Made by a program: the position numbers and the translations under genes. A model generated the notes under the pieces. It ran no database searches, was not told the origin of the DNA, and was given only the letters and a program-made list of their open reading frames with translations. From an uncultured cyanobacterium (GTDB lineage: Bacteria; Cyanobacteriota; Cyanobacteriia; Thermosynechococcales; Thermosynechococcaceae), in assembly GCA_937951315.1 (NCBI GenBank), contig CALFCG010000151.1:1-35293 (forward strand): a stretch of DNA of 35,293 nucleotides, read 5' to 3'. Positions 9,464 through 19,300 of this stretch are shown one piece after another; position 1 is the first letter of the stretch, and every line of letters begins with the position of its first letter.

Positions 9464-9494
9464 ATAAAAAAAAGAGCTGCTATAAGCAGCTCTT
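9464..9494 (-). terminator. Rho-independent terminator of the small exported-protein gene
   Basis: AAGAGCTGC (9472-9480) and GCAGCTCTT (9486-9494) form a perfect 9-bp stem with a 5-base loop. On the minus strand the stem runs into a T tract (the A run at 9466-9473), the classic terminator layout, about 40 bases past the stop at 9535. It may also insulate the converging PrsW gene, but the plus strand lacks a T tract. Confidence 0.8.
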
Positions 9495-9534
9495 GCCTGT
9501 GGTGTTCTCCGATATCTCACATACCCTGATTTTG

Positions 9535-9870
9535 TTATTGACCCAAGGATTGGGGTTGCTCAAACCTTTGCCTAAAGCGATCTTGCTTGATCAAAGTACT
9601 CTCTTGTTGAAGTTCGGGTTGTATCGGCTTAATTTGTTCCTTTGCTTTCAGCGTGTGGGGTGGGCAGCTGAGACAAGTCGGGCCAACGGGAACTCTAACT
9701 TTCTGTCGTAACTCAGAGACTCGTGGGTCAAAGCGAGGTGTGCCATTAATACCATCACAACCGCTGGGATTATCAGGTGCAGGTGTACAGGCTTGGGCCG
9801 GCGCAGTTGCGACCACTGATAATGTCGAGAGGCCAAGCAGACTGACCAAAGCTATTTGCTGTAATTTCAT
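9535..9870 (-). CDS. Small exported proline/glutamine-containing protein, unknown function
   Basis: A 111-residue protein. I start it at ATG 9870 because GGAGG lies at 9880-9884 and because this start gives a clean signal peptide: MKLQQIALVSLLG, a hydrophobic core, then a likely cleavage after APAQA (residue 27). The mature part has four cysteines (CTPAPDNPSGCDG and CLSC), then a Gln/Lys/Pro-rich tail without predicted structure. An upstream in-frame start would add 11 residues and spoil the signal peptide. I do not recognise a family. It is the first of three small exported proteins in 9.5-13.7 kb. A strong terminator follows. Confidence 0.65.
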   Translation of the reverse strand: MKLQQIALVSLLGLSTLSVVATAPAQACTPAPDNPSGCDGINGTPRFDPRVSELRQKVRVPVGPTCLSCPPHTLKAKEQIKPIQPELQQESTLIKQDRFRQRFEQPQSLGQ

Positions 9871-10078
9871 GGATGAAGACCTCCGTGTTGCGAATACATT
9901 CACTATCGCGGTTTCATCTTGATGGGGCAGTGAGCTACCTCACGTCATCAGCGTGATTCTCTGAGTAATAAGAAGTATGCTAAATGAGGCTTGCAGCGTT
10001 TCTCAAGTGTCTATCCCATCGAACGTCGGTCTGAACCGGCCTCGAACAGAGGGTGTCAATGCAAGGTGACTTCAGGTT

Positions 10079-12169
10079 TTATCTCACACGAGAGAGTGGA
10101 TTTTCTGCCTTCGGTAATTCGGGCTTTACTTGTTCCTTGCGGTTTGCCATTTGCTGCTGATTGACCGCCACCACTAATAATGCGGTGCCAACACTAAGGC
10201 CTAGACATAGGAAGGTCATTTTCAAGGGGGTGAGGCGCTGCAATTTTCTGAGAATATTGGCCGGATGCTGCACCATGTTTCGTTGGCAGCGCGCTAGCAA
10301 ATGACGGGTAGAAATTTTAACTCGACTGGATAAGGGCCTAACAGCATGGCGTGCCTTTTCAACGGCTTGAGTGGCCCGTTGAACGAAGGTCTGAGCGGAC
10401 TGATCTTGAATTTGTGCCGACTGCTTCCCAATTAAACCAGGCTCTTTAAGAATGTCGAGCCGACGGACTAACTCTGATTCCACTGGCACAATATCTGCAT
10501 CTGTTAGGCCCAGCTCTCGCTGCAGAAAATTAAATTGACGGCTGAGATCCGGTGTTAGAGGATAGTCCTTGCGAATGGCTTCGGTAAACGCCGTCGCATA
10601 ATCCTGTCGTTTCTGATAGTACTCGCGCCTGGGTTTGAGGACTTCTGTTTCAATCGTGCTGGCCTCGTCTAGATCTAAACCCAAAATATTAGATAACGTA
10701 TCGAGGACCACGCGATTTTCAATGGAAATTTTGCCCTCTTGACTGCATTCTTCGACCTGTTTGCGATACTTAAATTTTGACTCATGTATAGGGGAGCTTG
10801 CCATGACCGTTTTGGCGACTGTCCGAGCGCCAGATATGACGGGATCGAGGGCCGGTGAAGCCTGGATCAGCTTTCTTTGGGCATAGGCATGCCATTCATC
10901 AAGGGAAATCTCGCCGTCGCAGTTGAGATCGGCAGCACCGGTTTTCAGGCCTTCAACCAGGTAAAAGGTATAATCTGAACCCTCTGACTTTGGAGGAATA
11001 ATGGCGGTTTGAGTCGAAGCGGCCGACATTAAAATGGTGCGTTTTTCGCCCTGAAACTGAGGTGCAAATTTTACGTTCTGTCTGACAGCGTCCAGAGTGG
11101 GGATGCCTTTATCCGTACACCAATCAAGAATTAAGGTTTGATGTTGTGACCGGCTATCCCCCATGACGTCATTGACGAAATCAGCCGTGATCACGGTGGA
11201 GCGCACGACATTGCCATTGGAACCGAGACGACTCAGGTGGGTTGTCAGCCCAATTTTGTCGTGGGGCTCTAGCACACTCACATAGCCTGAGAAATAGAGG
11301 AGAACCATATCTTCAGGCTTGCGATCTAAAAAGAGTGACTCAATGGCTTCTGCCATGGTTTGAGGATCAGGGTTGATCAGGGTTTTGACCTCATCAAACC
11401 CCCCTTGCTCTTGGTGCTCAAGAACACCGCGTATCGCTTCTACATTTTTGAGAGTGCCAGGTAATGCCTGCAATCCTGTGCCGTACTCACTCACTCCGAT
11501 TAATAGAGCAATTTTATTTGTGAGGGTTTTATGACGTGGTGTTGTTTCCTGAGGGGATGGAGTGGGTTCTAGAACGGGAGAAAGGAGGGCGAGCTCTTCC
11601 ATTGTCAAGGACTCAGTCTCTTCAATCTCTAAGGATGCTTCCGTTTGTTTGACTTGTGGTTCCAGTGGAACGCAAAAATCAAGACATTGGTGTTTCTCTA
11701 GCTGTAGGTGACAACGCCCTCGTGTTTCAAAGGGAACCATTACGCCTGCCCGAGTCGGGGCATACTGCAATGACTCAGGGATGACGACGGATTCTAGCGC
11801 CGTGGGAATTTGTTGGCGGTCCACAATTGTGAGTGGACCATGCTCTAGACAGTCAAAGATAAGGTTTAGATCACTCTCTGATATTTCCTGGACGAGGTAG
11901 TAACAGAGAAAATACGGAACACCATCCCGCCCCATCTCATCAATTCCGTCATTGTAGAGCCAACCAAAGAGGCATTCTTGCAGAGAGAGCTGGTGAAGGT
12001 AAATGGAGCGAAAACCAACAGTTGGGGGACTGTAGGCGTTCCAGTATTGATGAACAACTGCCTCTACAAAGCTGTGCTGTACGTGTACGGGGACCTGCGG
12101 GCCGGCTAATCCTTTGAACCCTGTCGCTGAGAAGCTAGTGTAGACAAGCTGATCGACCTTTAATGCCAT
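10079..12169 (-). CDS. Membrane-anchored caspase-like (peptidase C14) protein with Tyr in place of catalytic His
   Basis: A 696-residue protein. Residues 1-120 are a conserved-looking N-terminal domain (VDQLVYTSFSATGFKG, ECLFGWLYNDGIDEMGRDG, VPYFLCYYL), possibly related to the GAP1-N type domains of conflict proteins. Residues 217-435 are a caspase fold: NKIALLIGVSEYG (218-230), VLLYFSGY (289-296) and TLILDWCTD (345-353). The usual catalytic His of the SGHG motif is Tyr296 here, while Cys351 stays at the normal nucleophile position. Residues 414-425 (DLNCDGEISLDE) match a canonical EF-hand calcium loop. A long helical region follows, with one membrane segment at about 651-669 and a short charged tail, so the domains most likely face the cytoplasm. 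Cyanobacterial orthocaspases with altered dyads are known. Protease activity is doubtful; calcium binding is plausible. Confidence 0.85.
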   Translation of the reverse strand: MALKVDQLVYTSFSATGFKGLAGPQVPVHVQHSFVEAVVHQYWNAYSPPTVGFRSIYLHQLSLQECLFGWLYNDGIDEMGRDGVPYFLCYYLVQEISESDLNLIFDCLEHGPLTIVDRQQIPTALESVVIPESLQYAPTRAGVMVPFETRGRCHLQLEKHQCLDFCVPLEPQVKQTEASLEIEETESLTMEELALLSPVLEPTPSPQETTPRHKTLTNKIALLIGVSEYGTGLQALPGTLKNVEAIRGVLEHQEQGGFDEVKTLINPDPQTMAEAIESLFLDRKPEDMVLLYFSGYVSVLEPHDKIGLTTHLSRLGSNGNVVRSTVITADFVNDVMGDSRSQHQTLILDWCTDKGIPTLDAVRQNVKFAPQFQGEKRTILMSAASTQTAIIPPKSEGSDYTFYLVEGLKTGAADLNCDGEISLDEWHAYAQRKLIQASPALDPVISGARTVAKTVMASSPIHESKFKYRKQVEECSQEGKISIENRVVLDTLSNILGLDLDEASTIETEVLKPRREYYQKRQDYATAFTEAIRKDYPLTPDLSRQFNFLQRELGLTDADIVPVESELVRRLDILKEPGLIGKQSAQIQDQSAQTFVQRATQAVEKARHAVRPLSSRVKISTRHLLARCQRNMVQHPANILRKLQRLTPLKMTFLCLGLSVGTALLVVAVNQQQMANRKEQVKPELPKAENPLSRVR

Positions 12170-12250
12170 CGCAGTGACTCAATAGAACTCTATCAATATG
12201 CTAGCGGAACAGTTCTCTTCAGTCTGTGAGTTTTGACCTGCGAGTTTTGA

Positions 12251-12607
12251 CTAGGCAAGTCTGACTCGATGTTCTGGAACCTGTTGGGGCTGATCCGGTG
12301 CTGCACATGCTTCTGAGTCTACATGGGACGGGGGCAAATATTCGTTATCTTTTCTGACTAAACCACAAGCGACGAAATGTCTAGACTGGAGCTGAACAAG
12401 CTGCTCAATCGGATGGACCTCATTGCTTTGTTGAAAAGCGACACGTAAGTCTTGGCCAGCAATTTGTTGCGTGGGCACGTTCCCCTCTCCGGCCGAGAAA
12501 CCAAAGCCAAGGGCAAAAAACAATGCACTTGTACTACCCAGTCTTAAGCAAGAGGACGCTCTTGAGCTGAGACGTTTTGTGAAGTGCTGTCCTTGAGGGG
12601 AAGTCAT
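12251..12607 (-). CDS. Small protein with signal-like N-terminus, unknown function
   Basis: A 118-residue frame. The N-terminus (basic region with RLSSR and RASSCLRLG, then the hydrophobic segment STSALFFALGFGFSAG) looks like a long signal peptide or single membrane anchor. The rest is polar, with isolated cysteines (RHFVACGLV, SEACAAP). GGAG stands six bases before ATG 12607 on the minus strand, which supports translation. The gap to the caspase-like gene downstream on the same strand is 81 bases, so both may share a transcript. No family is recognised. It could be a spurious frame, but the combination of ribosome binding site and export signal argues for a gene. Confidence 0.5.
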   Translation of the reverse strand: MTSPQGQHFTKRLSSRASSCLRLGSTSALFFALGFGFSAGEGNVPTQQIAGQDLRVAFQQSNEVHPIEQLVQLQSRHFVACGLVRKDNEYLPPSHVDSEACAAPDQPQQVPEHRVRLA

Positions 12608-13124
12608 ATCGTTCTCCAGAGCCTACGGCACGGGCAAAGCATAAACTTTAGGGTGAATGACCTTGCCCACACTGCAAGGCACAAGAAATATGATGTGAAG
12701 TGCGGAGAAACAGCGATTGATCAGAGTCTGGTATTAGCGTTGTTAACCCAGACTCTGATCAATCGCTGTAAAAGCTTATGTCTATAGATTAGAGGCCCAT
12801 CTCTTTCCTGTCAGTCCCATACTTGAGCTGGGCTAGTAGAAATTATTGATACACCTGTCTTCAATAAAGTAGAAAAAAAGAGAAGCAAGTAGAACCTGGA
12901 ACCCATCAATCGTTGGCCCATCAGGTCTTGGCGATCTATGAAGTTGTGCCTGAGCTTCATCCTTGGACTGGTGTGGACGGATCCAGAATCTCCTCGTATT
13001 GTTCTCAACGCTAGATCACAGGGCGTGTGATGCTAACGTCACGGTTCACCGCCCATGCCCATCACCGACTCTACGGGGCTTTTTGAGGATGATATGCACA
13101 TCAATCATATGGAGACTTGCATCA
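12608..13124. other. Divergent intergenic region carrying a long perfect inverted repeat
   Basis: About 517 bases between two divergently oriented exported-protein genes. Apart from the 22-bp inverted repeat at 12710-12769 and a small stem CCTTGC/GCAAGG at 12661-12679, nothing specific is seen. The promoters of both flanking genes must lie here. Confidence 0.5.
12710..12769. repeat. Perfect 22-bp inverted repeat with 16-base spacer
   Basis: The arm at 12710-12731 (ACAGCGATTGATCAGAGTCT plus GG) is exactly complementary to the arm at 12748-12769; the spacer is 12732-12747. It has no T tract on either side worth calling a terminator (AAAAGC on the plus strand, TTTCTCC on the minus strand), and it lies upstream of genes rather than downstream. 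It could be a small-RNA hairpin, a miniature mobile-element remnant or a protein-binding cruciform. Confidence 0.85.
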
Positions 13125-13661
13125 GTGACGAAACAACTTATTCACATCATCGCTCTCGGAACTCTGCTGGCAACGGCAGGTCTATCGGCACAGGCACAAC
13201 CTCTCAAACCCCATCCAGGTCATTGTCCGGAGGGTACGGTGCCTGCTGCTCCGCCCCTGAACCCTCAATTAGGGTGTTTGCCCGATAGCTTCACGGCTGA
13301 GCCCCCTTTTCAACCCAATCAGTCAACCTTCAAGCCGGAGAAGCAGGTGTCTGTCTTCCAGCCTGTGCTGATCAAGCAGCAACCTCAGCAGCAACCGCCT
13401 CCAGGTTGCCCTCCGGGGTGGACCCAGGCCTCTAAGCCCTTGAACCCTCAATTGGGTTGTTTGCCTGGGAATATTCAGTCTCAGTCCTCCTCTCAACCTG
13501 CTCAGTCAACCCTAAAGCCGGAGAAACAGGTGTCTGTCTTTCAGCCTGCTTTGATCAAGCCGCAACCCTCTTTCGGCTGTCCTCCAGGTTGGACTCAGGC
13601 CTCTAAGCCTCTGAATTCTCAACTGGGTTGTTTGCCTGGGAATATAAAGGCCCAGCCTTAG
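13125..13661 (+). CDS. Exported Pro/Gln-rich protein with internal 61-residue repeat
   Basis: A 178-residue protein starting at GTG 13125 (VTKQLIHIIALG). GGAG at 13111-13114 and the resulting signal peptide, cleaved near LSAQA, support this start; the open frame itself continues upstream without a convincing start. The mature part is a tandem repeat with a 183-base period: STFKPEKQVSVFQPVLIK and STLKPEKQVSVFQPALIK, each followed by GCPPGWTQASKPLN and QLGCLPGNI. The LNPQLGCLP motif occurs three times (LN.QLGCLP at the start, middle and end). Paired cysteines in every unit suggest disulfide-stabilised modules outside the cytoplasm. No family is recognised. A perfect hairpin terminator follows. 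Confidence 0.7.
   Translation: MTKQLIHIIALGTLLATAGLSAQAQPLKPHPGHCPEGTVPAAPPLNPQLGCLPDSFTAEPPFQPNQSTFKPEKQVSVFQPVLIKQQPQQQPPPGCPPGWTQASKPLNPQLGCLPGNIQSQSSSQPAQSTLKPEKQVSVFQPALIKPQPSFGCPPGWTQASKPLNSQLGCLPGNIKAQP
13320..13661 (+). repeat. In-frame tandem duplication inside the exported repeat protein
   Basis: CAGTCAACC at 13320 recurs at 13503 (183 bases, 61 codons). The second copy is shorter because it lacks the Gln/Pro run present in the first. Nucleotide similarity remains high (GGTGTCTGTCTT in both), so the duplication is fairly recent. Confidence 0.8.
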
Positions 13662-13685
13662 TGAGTTTTGATTAGAGACTCCTAC

Positions 13686-13729
13686 AAAATTCATCCCGCC
13701 CTAACTCTAGCTAGGGCGGGATGAATTTT
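13686..13729. terminator. Bidirectional hairpin terminator between the exported repeat-protein gene and pnp
   Basis: A perfect 18-bp stem (13686-13703 with 13712-13729, AAAATTCATCCCGCCCTA and its complement) with an 8-base loop. Both strands end the stem in a short T run. It lies 25 bases past the stop of the plus-strand gene and 46 bases past the pnp stop, so it can serve both converging genes. Confidence 0.85.
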
Positions 13730-13774
13730 ACCTTCAATGTGAGCTGTTTTCAGCTAGCTTTTTGCTGCTCAGGA

Positions 13775-15919
13775 CTATGCGCTTGCGGCTCTCGCTGCAG
13801 CTGCTTCATCGGGATGAATTCCCAAGCGCGTCAGGTTGATGCGCCCCCGGTTATCGACTTCCCGAATCTTGACGACGACTTCATCGCCCATGGAAACTTC
13901 ATCTTCAACCTTGCCCACTCGATAGTCGGCCAGTTGTGAGATATGAATCATGCCTTCCTTGCCAGGAACCAGGGAGACAAAGGCTCCAATGGGAATGATG
14001 CGGGTGACTTTGCCGAGGAAGACGTCACCTGCGGCTAGCTTGCGCGTCATGCCGGCGATAATTTGGCGTGCTTTTGAGGCACCCTCTTCTGTCACGGCAG
14101 AGATGGTGACGCGACCGTCATCTTCAATGTCGATCTTGGCACCGGTTTGCTCGGTAATACCTTTAATGGTTTTACCGCCAGGACCAATGATCATCCCGAT
14201 CTGATCAGGATCGATCTTGACCGTTAGCATCCGTGGGGCGAAAGGAGAGGTATTGTCGCGGGGCTTATCAATGACCTCTAGCATTTTCCCGAGGATGTGA
14301 AGACGAGCCGGTTTGGCTTGATGGATGGCTTTCGAAATCACCTCCATTGGTAGCCCGGTAATCTTCATGTCCATTTGCAGTGCTGTAATCCCGTGATCGG
14401 TTCCAGCGACTTTGAAGTCCATGTCACCTAGAAAGTCTTCAAGTCCTTGAATATCAGTCAGGACCCGAACTTCGTCTCCTTCTTTAATCAGTCCCATGGC
14501 GGCGCCGCTCACCGGCTTTGATAGCGGTACGCCGGCATCCATGAGCGAAAGGGTCGAACCACAGACGGAGCCCATGGAGGTGGAACCGTTGGAGGACAGT
14601 ACTTCTGAAACCACGCGCAATACGTAGGGGAACGTCTCCTGATCTGGGAGTACGGGGACTAATGCGCGTTCGGCGAGTGCACCATGACCAATCTCTCGAC
14701 GACCGGGTGAGCGCATGGGCCGCGTCTCACCGACGGAATAAGGCGGGAAATTGTAGTGGTGCATGTAGCGTTTGTCTTCTTCTGGATGGAGATCGTCCAT
14801 CTTCTGAGCGTCGCCGGGGCTACCGAGGGTGACCACTGACATCACCTGAGTGAGGCCTCGGTTAAACAGTCCGCTGCCGTGGACACGCTGGGGTAAAACG
14901 CCAACCTTGCAGGAGATGGGACGCACTTCATCGAGCTTACGGCCATCGACGCGGATGTTGTCGTTGATGACTTGGCTTCGCATCAGTTCTTTGGTGATGC
15001 TTTTGAAGACTTTACCGACTGATTTGGGGTTCGCGGTGGCAGCAACCTGAACGGGATCGGTTTCAGCTTTGTCTGCGATCGCAACTTTAACCGCTTCTTT
15101 GACTTCATCTAGAGACGCATCGCGGACATTCTTGTCTTTATCAAACCGCGCTAGCACTTTCTTGATCGCATCAGAAGACTGGTCGCGAATGAAGTCCTCG
15201 AGAGTGGGGTCTGTTTCAGGGGGTGTCTCTTCTACGATTTCAATTCCCAATTCAGCGATTAGCTCCTGCTGAGCCTTAATCAAATCGCCAACGGCCTCAT
15301 AGCCGAAATCGATGGCTTCGATCACATCTTCTTCGGGGACTTCACTGGCACCGGCTTCAATCATAATGACGCCATCCGGTGAACCTGCGACTACGAGGTC
15401 TAGATCGCCTTCTGCAATCTCGCTATAGGTTGGATTAATGACGAAGTCATCGCCAAGCAAGCCGACACGCACGGCTCCTAAGGGGCCTTTAAATGGAATT
15501 TTCGCGAGCAGTGTTGCGACAGAGGCACCTGTGATTGCCAGCATGTCGGGGGGGACCTGTTCATCCATTGATAGGGTAGAGGCCACAATCTGGATGTCAT
15601 CCCGGAGCCAGTTGGGGAACAGAGGTCTCATGGGGCGGTCAATCAGGCGACAGGTGAGGGTTGCCTTTTCTGGGGGGCGAGCTTCCCGGCGCAGAAAACC
15701 ACCTGGGATGCGGCCGGCAGCATATAAACGCTCTTCGTAGTCAATGAGTAGGGGTAAAAAGTCGATTCCTTCTCGGCCTGTGGAGCGTGTGGCGGTGACC
15801 AACACCGACGTATCCCCTGATTCTACTAAGACTGCTCCACCTGCCTGTGGCGCGAAACGACCTATCGTGAGTCGAATATCCCGTCCGTCTACGGATATTG
15901 ACTTAACAATTTCTGACAT
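13775..15919 (-). CDS. pnp: Polyribonucleotide nucleotidyltransferase (PNPase)
   Basis: A 714-residue protein, the normal bacterial length. Two RNase PH domains (about 10-230 and 315-550) flank the helical linker. The second keeps the catalytic Asp501 in GDMDFKVAG and Asp508 in [14 protein letters not shown], equivalent to the two essential aspartates of E. coli PNPase. FRR-type loops that bind RNA appear as [10 protein letters not shown] (73-82) and [11 protein letters not shown] (403-413). A KH domain follows (565-617, with [15 protein letters not shown]), then an S1 domain (630-700, [18 protein letters not shown]). It degrades RNA 3' to 5' by phosphorolysis and can add tails. The start at 15919 follows a GGACAG-like weak ribosome binding site. 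It is divergent from the SNF2 gene; any autoregulatory leader would lie in the 417 bases upstream, but none is visible. Confidence 0.98.
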   Translation of the reverse strand: MSEIVKSISVDGRDIRLTIGRFAPQAGGAVLVESGDTSVLVTATRSTGREGIDFLPLLIDYEERLYAAGRIPGGFLRREARPPEKATLTCRLIDRPMRPLFPNWLRDDIQIVASTLSMDEQVPPDMLAITGASVATLLAKIPFKGPLGAVRVGLLGDDFVINPTYSEIAEGDLDLVVAGSPDGVIMIEAGASEVPEEDVIEAIDFGYEAVGDLIKAQQELIAELGIEIVEETPPETDPTLEDFIRDQSSDAIKKVLARFDKDKNVRDASLDEVKEAVKVAIADKAETDPVQVAATANPKSVGKVFKSITKELMRSQVINDNIRVDGRKLDEVRPISCKVGVLPQRVHGSGLFNRGLTQVMSVVTLGSPGDAQKMDDLHPEEDKRYMHHYNFPPYSVGETRPMRSPGRREIGHGALAERALVPVLPDQETFPYVLRVVSEVLSSNGSTSMGSVCGSTLSLMDAGVPLSKPVSGAAMGLIKEGDEVRVLTDIQGLEDFLGDMDFKVAGTDHGITALQMDMKITGLPMEVISKAIHQAKPARLHILGKMLEVIDKPRDNTSPFAPRMLTVKIDPDQIGMIIGPGGKTIKGITEQTGAKIDIEDDGRVTISAVTEEGASKARQIIAGMTRKLAAGDVFLGKVTRIIPIGAFVSLVPGKEGMIHISQLADYRVGKVEDEVSMGDEVVVKIREVDNRGRINLTRLGIHPDEAAAARAASA

Positions 15920-16336
15920 TCAGTTTTCTGTCCTTCTTCTTTGTGTTTCACTTCTTTCTTCCGTACTAGGGCGATCCTAGCATTGATACCGTCTGACTGT
16001 GCTTCAATCCTTAACTGTAGCGCGTCGTGCCGATGCTGGCATAGTGCCTTGGCTTTCACAACAATAGCGTTTAATGGGTCGTTAGATCTCTGGTCTTTGG
16101 AGGCAATTGTTAGGGGCTTTTTTATTCCTTTTTGGATTGGCTAGGTCACCCGAAAAATAAACAGTCTTGGGCATAGATTGTTGAGGGAACACCCTGTAGC
16201 ATAAGAACAGGAATAACCTTGCTTTGAGAGATCTCTCGCTGTGAGTGTTGCTGAGCAACTGTTGATTGGGTCTGAGGACTAGCGATTGGCAGTTTGTTTG
16301 CGTCGCATTTCTACTTGATCTAGCTTTGAGTTCACT
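15920..16336. other. Divergent intergenic region between pnp and the SNF2 gene
   Basis: About 417 bases that must hold both promoters. The only marked element is the 12-bp palindrome GAGAGATCTCTC at 16226-16237, about 100 bases before the SNF2 start. The minus-strand frame of 143 codons across 16082-16513 overlaps the SNF2 start and has no recognisable content. Confidence 0.5.
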
Positions 16337-19300
16337 ATGGCAATTTTGCATGGCAACTGGCTTCCGGCAGCGCAGCAGGGGTATGACGCGGTCGCTGGGA
16401 TGGGCTCTCTCTTTCTGTGGGGTGAAACGTGGCGTCGGGCTAAGCCCAGTAACGAACTCTTCAAGATTGTTCCCCATGCCTTGGCGATGACGCCGGTGGA
16501 ACTTGCGGAGCATTTAACGCAACAGGCAGAAGCATGGAAATTGTCCCAGGGGGTAGAAGATGCGATCGCAACTCCTCCTAAGCGTCTGCGCAAGACCAAA
16601 AAGCCGGGACCAGTTTATTGGGGGAATCAGACTGTCTCTCTGCTGGCCCAATGGCAGGATGATAGTCCCGCGATTTGCCACTCTAACTTGCAAGAAGCGG
16701 AGGGGGGAGAGTTCGGGCTACAGCCGGTCCAGGTGACGGGACTTTATCTCAGCCTGCCGGAAGCGATTGCTTTTCTCAATGGCCTGCCCCTCAATCCGGG
16801 ACGCATGGCCGAAAAGTCCCTTGGAGATGACTTAATTTACTGGTCCCATACGCTCCGATGGGGGCTTGATTTACTGGCGCGGGGGAAGTTCTTGCCCGCC
16901 CTTGCCCCGGAGGGTAAAACCTATGCAGCCTATTGGAAGCCCCTCTTTGATAGTGCGGCGGATCAGGTGAGACACCGTCAGTTTGCGGCTCGGATGCCGT
17001 CAGTCTGCCGGTTTTATCAGGAAGAGTCGCCAGACTGCAAGATCGATCTTCCACCGGATGCGACCCACGTTCTTACCCATTTTCTGCAGCAGGTTGTGGG
17101 GCATCAGGTGCGCCAAACCATTGATCCTGAACTGGAAAAGACCCTAGACAAGGCCGGATTAGATCCGTTGCTGCAGCAGTGGCTTAGGTCGCTGGGGCCA
17201 GAGGTGACACCGCTCAAAAAGGGGGGAGACAAACTCGAAAGTGCCCTGCAGGATTGGACCGCTCCGTTGCAGCAAGATCTGCAGCAGGACTTTCGCCCTT
17301 GTTTTCACCTTCAGACCCCGAGTGCCGGTCGCAATGCCTGGAAGCTGGAATACTGGCTGCAGGCCATTGATGATTCATCCTTCCTGATCAGTGCTGATGC
17401 GGTGTGGAATACGGCCACCGAACAGCTTGATTATTTAGGGCGCACGATTGATCGTCCCCAAGAGACGCTTTTAGTGGGGCTAGGGTTGGCTTCGCGGGTT
17501 TACCCCATTTTGGAAGAGAGCCTTGAAAGTGCCCGGCCCACGGGAACCGCTCTCACCCCCGCCCAGGCTTACGAATTTATCAAGGCTGCAGTTTGGCGAC
17601 TAGAAGATAGTGGATTCGGGGTGATTTTACCGCCGAGTCTTGCCAATCGAGAGGGGCTCGCCAATCGGTTGGGGCTACAGGTGAAGGCCCAGGCCCAAGA
17701 TCCCAGTCGAGGGGGACCCATTGGTCTGGAAAGTCTGTTGAAGTTTGGCTGGGAACTGGCGATTGGGGGGCAGACCCTCTCAAAAGCTGAGTTTGATCAA
17801 CTAGTGGCCCAAGACTCGCCCCTGGTGGAAATTAATGGCGAATGGGTGGAGTTGCGATCTCAAGATATCAGAGCGGCTCAAGCCTTCTTTGAATCTCGCC
17901 AAGATCAGGCAGGTCTATCCCTGCAGGATGCTCTCCGTATCAGCACTGGCGATACTCTCACCCTAGACAAGCTCCCCGTTGTTAACTTTGAATCCTCGGG
18001 GCCGTTGCAGGCATTGCTGAATACATTGAGTGGGAACCAAACCCTTGAACCCGCCGAAACCCCCAAGAAATTTAAAGGCGAACTGCGTCCCTATCAGGCT
18101 CGTGGGGTGGGCTGGCTAGAATTCTTAGAGCAGTGGGGATTAGGAGCCTGTCTTGCTGACGATATGGGACTGGGCAAGACCATTCAGTTCATTGCCTTCA
18201 TGCTGTCCCTCAAAGAGAAAGATCGCCTCAATGGACCTGCACTCCTGATTTGTCCGACCTCTGTGCTGGGCAATTGGGAACGGGAGGTGAAAAAGTTTGG
18301 TCCCGCCATCAAAGTGATGGTTCACCACGGGACTGACCGCGATCAGGGGACGACCTTTGTGCGAGTCGTGAAAAAGCATGATCTGGTGATTACCAGCTAT
18401 CCGCTGGTCCATCGAGATGAAAAAAGTCTCAAAAAAGTCGACTGGTGGGGGATTGTGCTAGATGAAGCCCAAAATATCAAAAACTCTGAAGCCCGTCAGT
18501 CTAAGGCGGTGCGAGAACTGCAGGCCCATTGCCGCATTGCATTGACTGGCACTCCAGTGGAAAACCGGCTCACTGAACTGTGGTCGATTCTCGATTTCCT
18601 CAATCCTGGTTATCTCGGTCCCAAACCCTTCTTTAAGCGTCGGTTTGCCACTCCCATTGAAAAGTATGGCGATACGGCTTCGCTGCAAACCTTGCGGTCC
18701 CTGGTACAGCCCTTTATTCTGCGACGGACCAAGAGTGATCGAGACATCATTCAAGATCTGCCGGATAAGCAGGAAATGATTGTGTTTTGCAGTCTGTCTC
18801 CAGCCCAGGCGGATCTCTACGAAAAAGTTGTTCAGGACTCCCTCGATGCCGTGGAGGCTGCAGAGGGGATTCAGCGGCATGGCTTAATCCTGAGTACGTT
18901 GGTGAAGTTGAAGCAAATTTGCAATCATCCCGCCCAGTTCCTTAAGGAAGACAGTCTGGAAGAACATCGTTCTGGCAAGCTCCATCGCTTAGAAGAGATG
19001 TTAGAAGAGGTGTTAGACGAAGGCGATCGCGCCTTGATCTTTACTCAGTTTGCTGAATGGGGCAAGCTACTGCAGCAGTACCTGCAGCGCAAAACTGGCA
19101 AAGAAACGCTCTTGCTCTATGGGGGCACTAGCAAGAAAAAGCGAGAAGAAATGATCGACCGTTTCCAACACGATCCTCAAGGGCCGAGGTTGTTTATTCT
19201 GTCGCTGAAGGCTGGCGGAGTGGGCCTCAATCTAACCCGAGCTAACCATGTCTTTCACTTTGATCGATGGTGGAATCCCGCCGTGGAAAATCAGGCGACA

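Noticed and set aside
12732-12747. Integron attC-like site in the 22-bp inverted repeat
   Set aside because: attC sites have imperfect stems with RYYYAAC/GTTRRRY ends; here the stem is perfect and the boxes are absent, and no integrase is present.
16226-16237. Palindrome GAGAGATCTCTC upstream of the SNF2 gene
   Set aside because: A single 12-bp palindrome with no second copy or promoter context is too weak to call an operator.
16082-16513. 143-codon minus-strand frame overlapping the SNF2 start
   Set aside because: It is antisense to the well-supported SNF2 gene, Arg/Ser/Pro-rich as chance antisense frames are, and lacks motifs.
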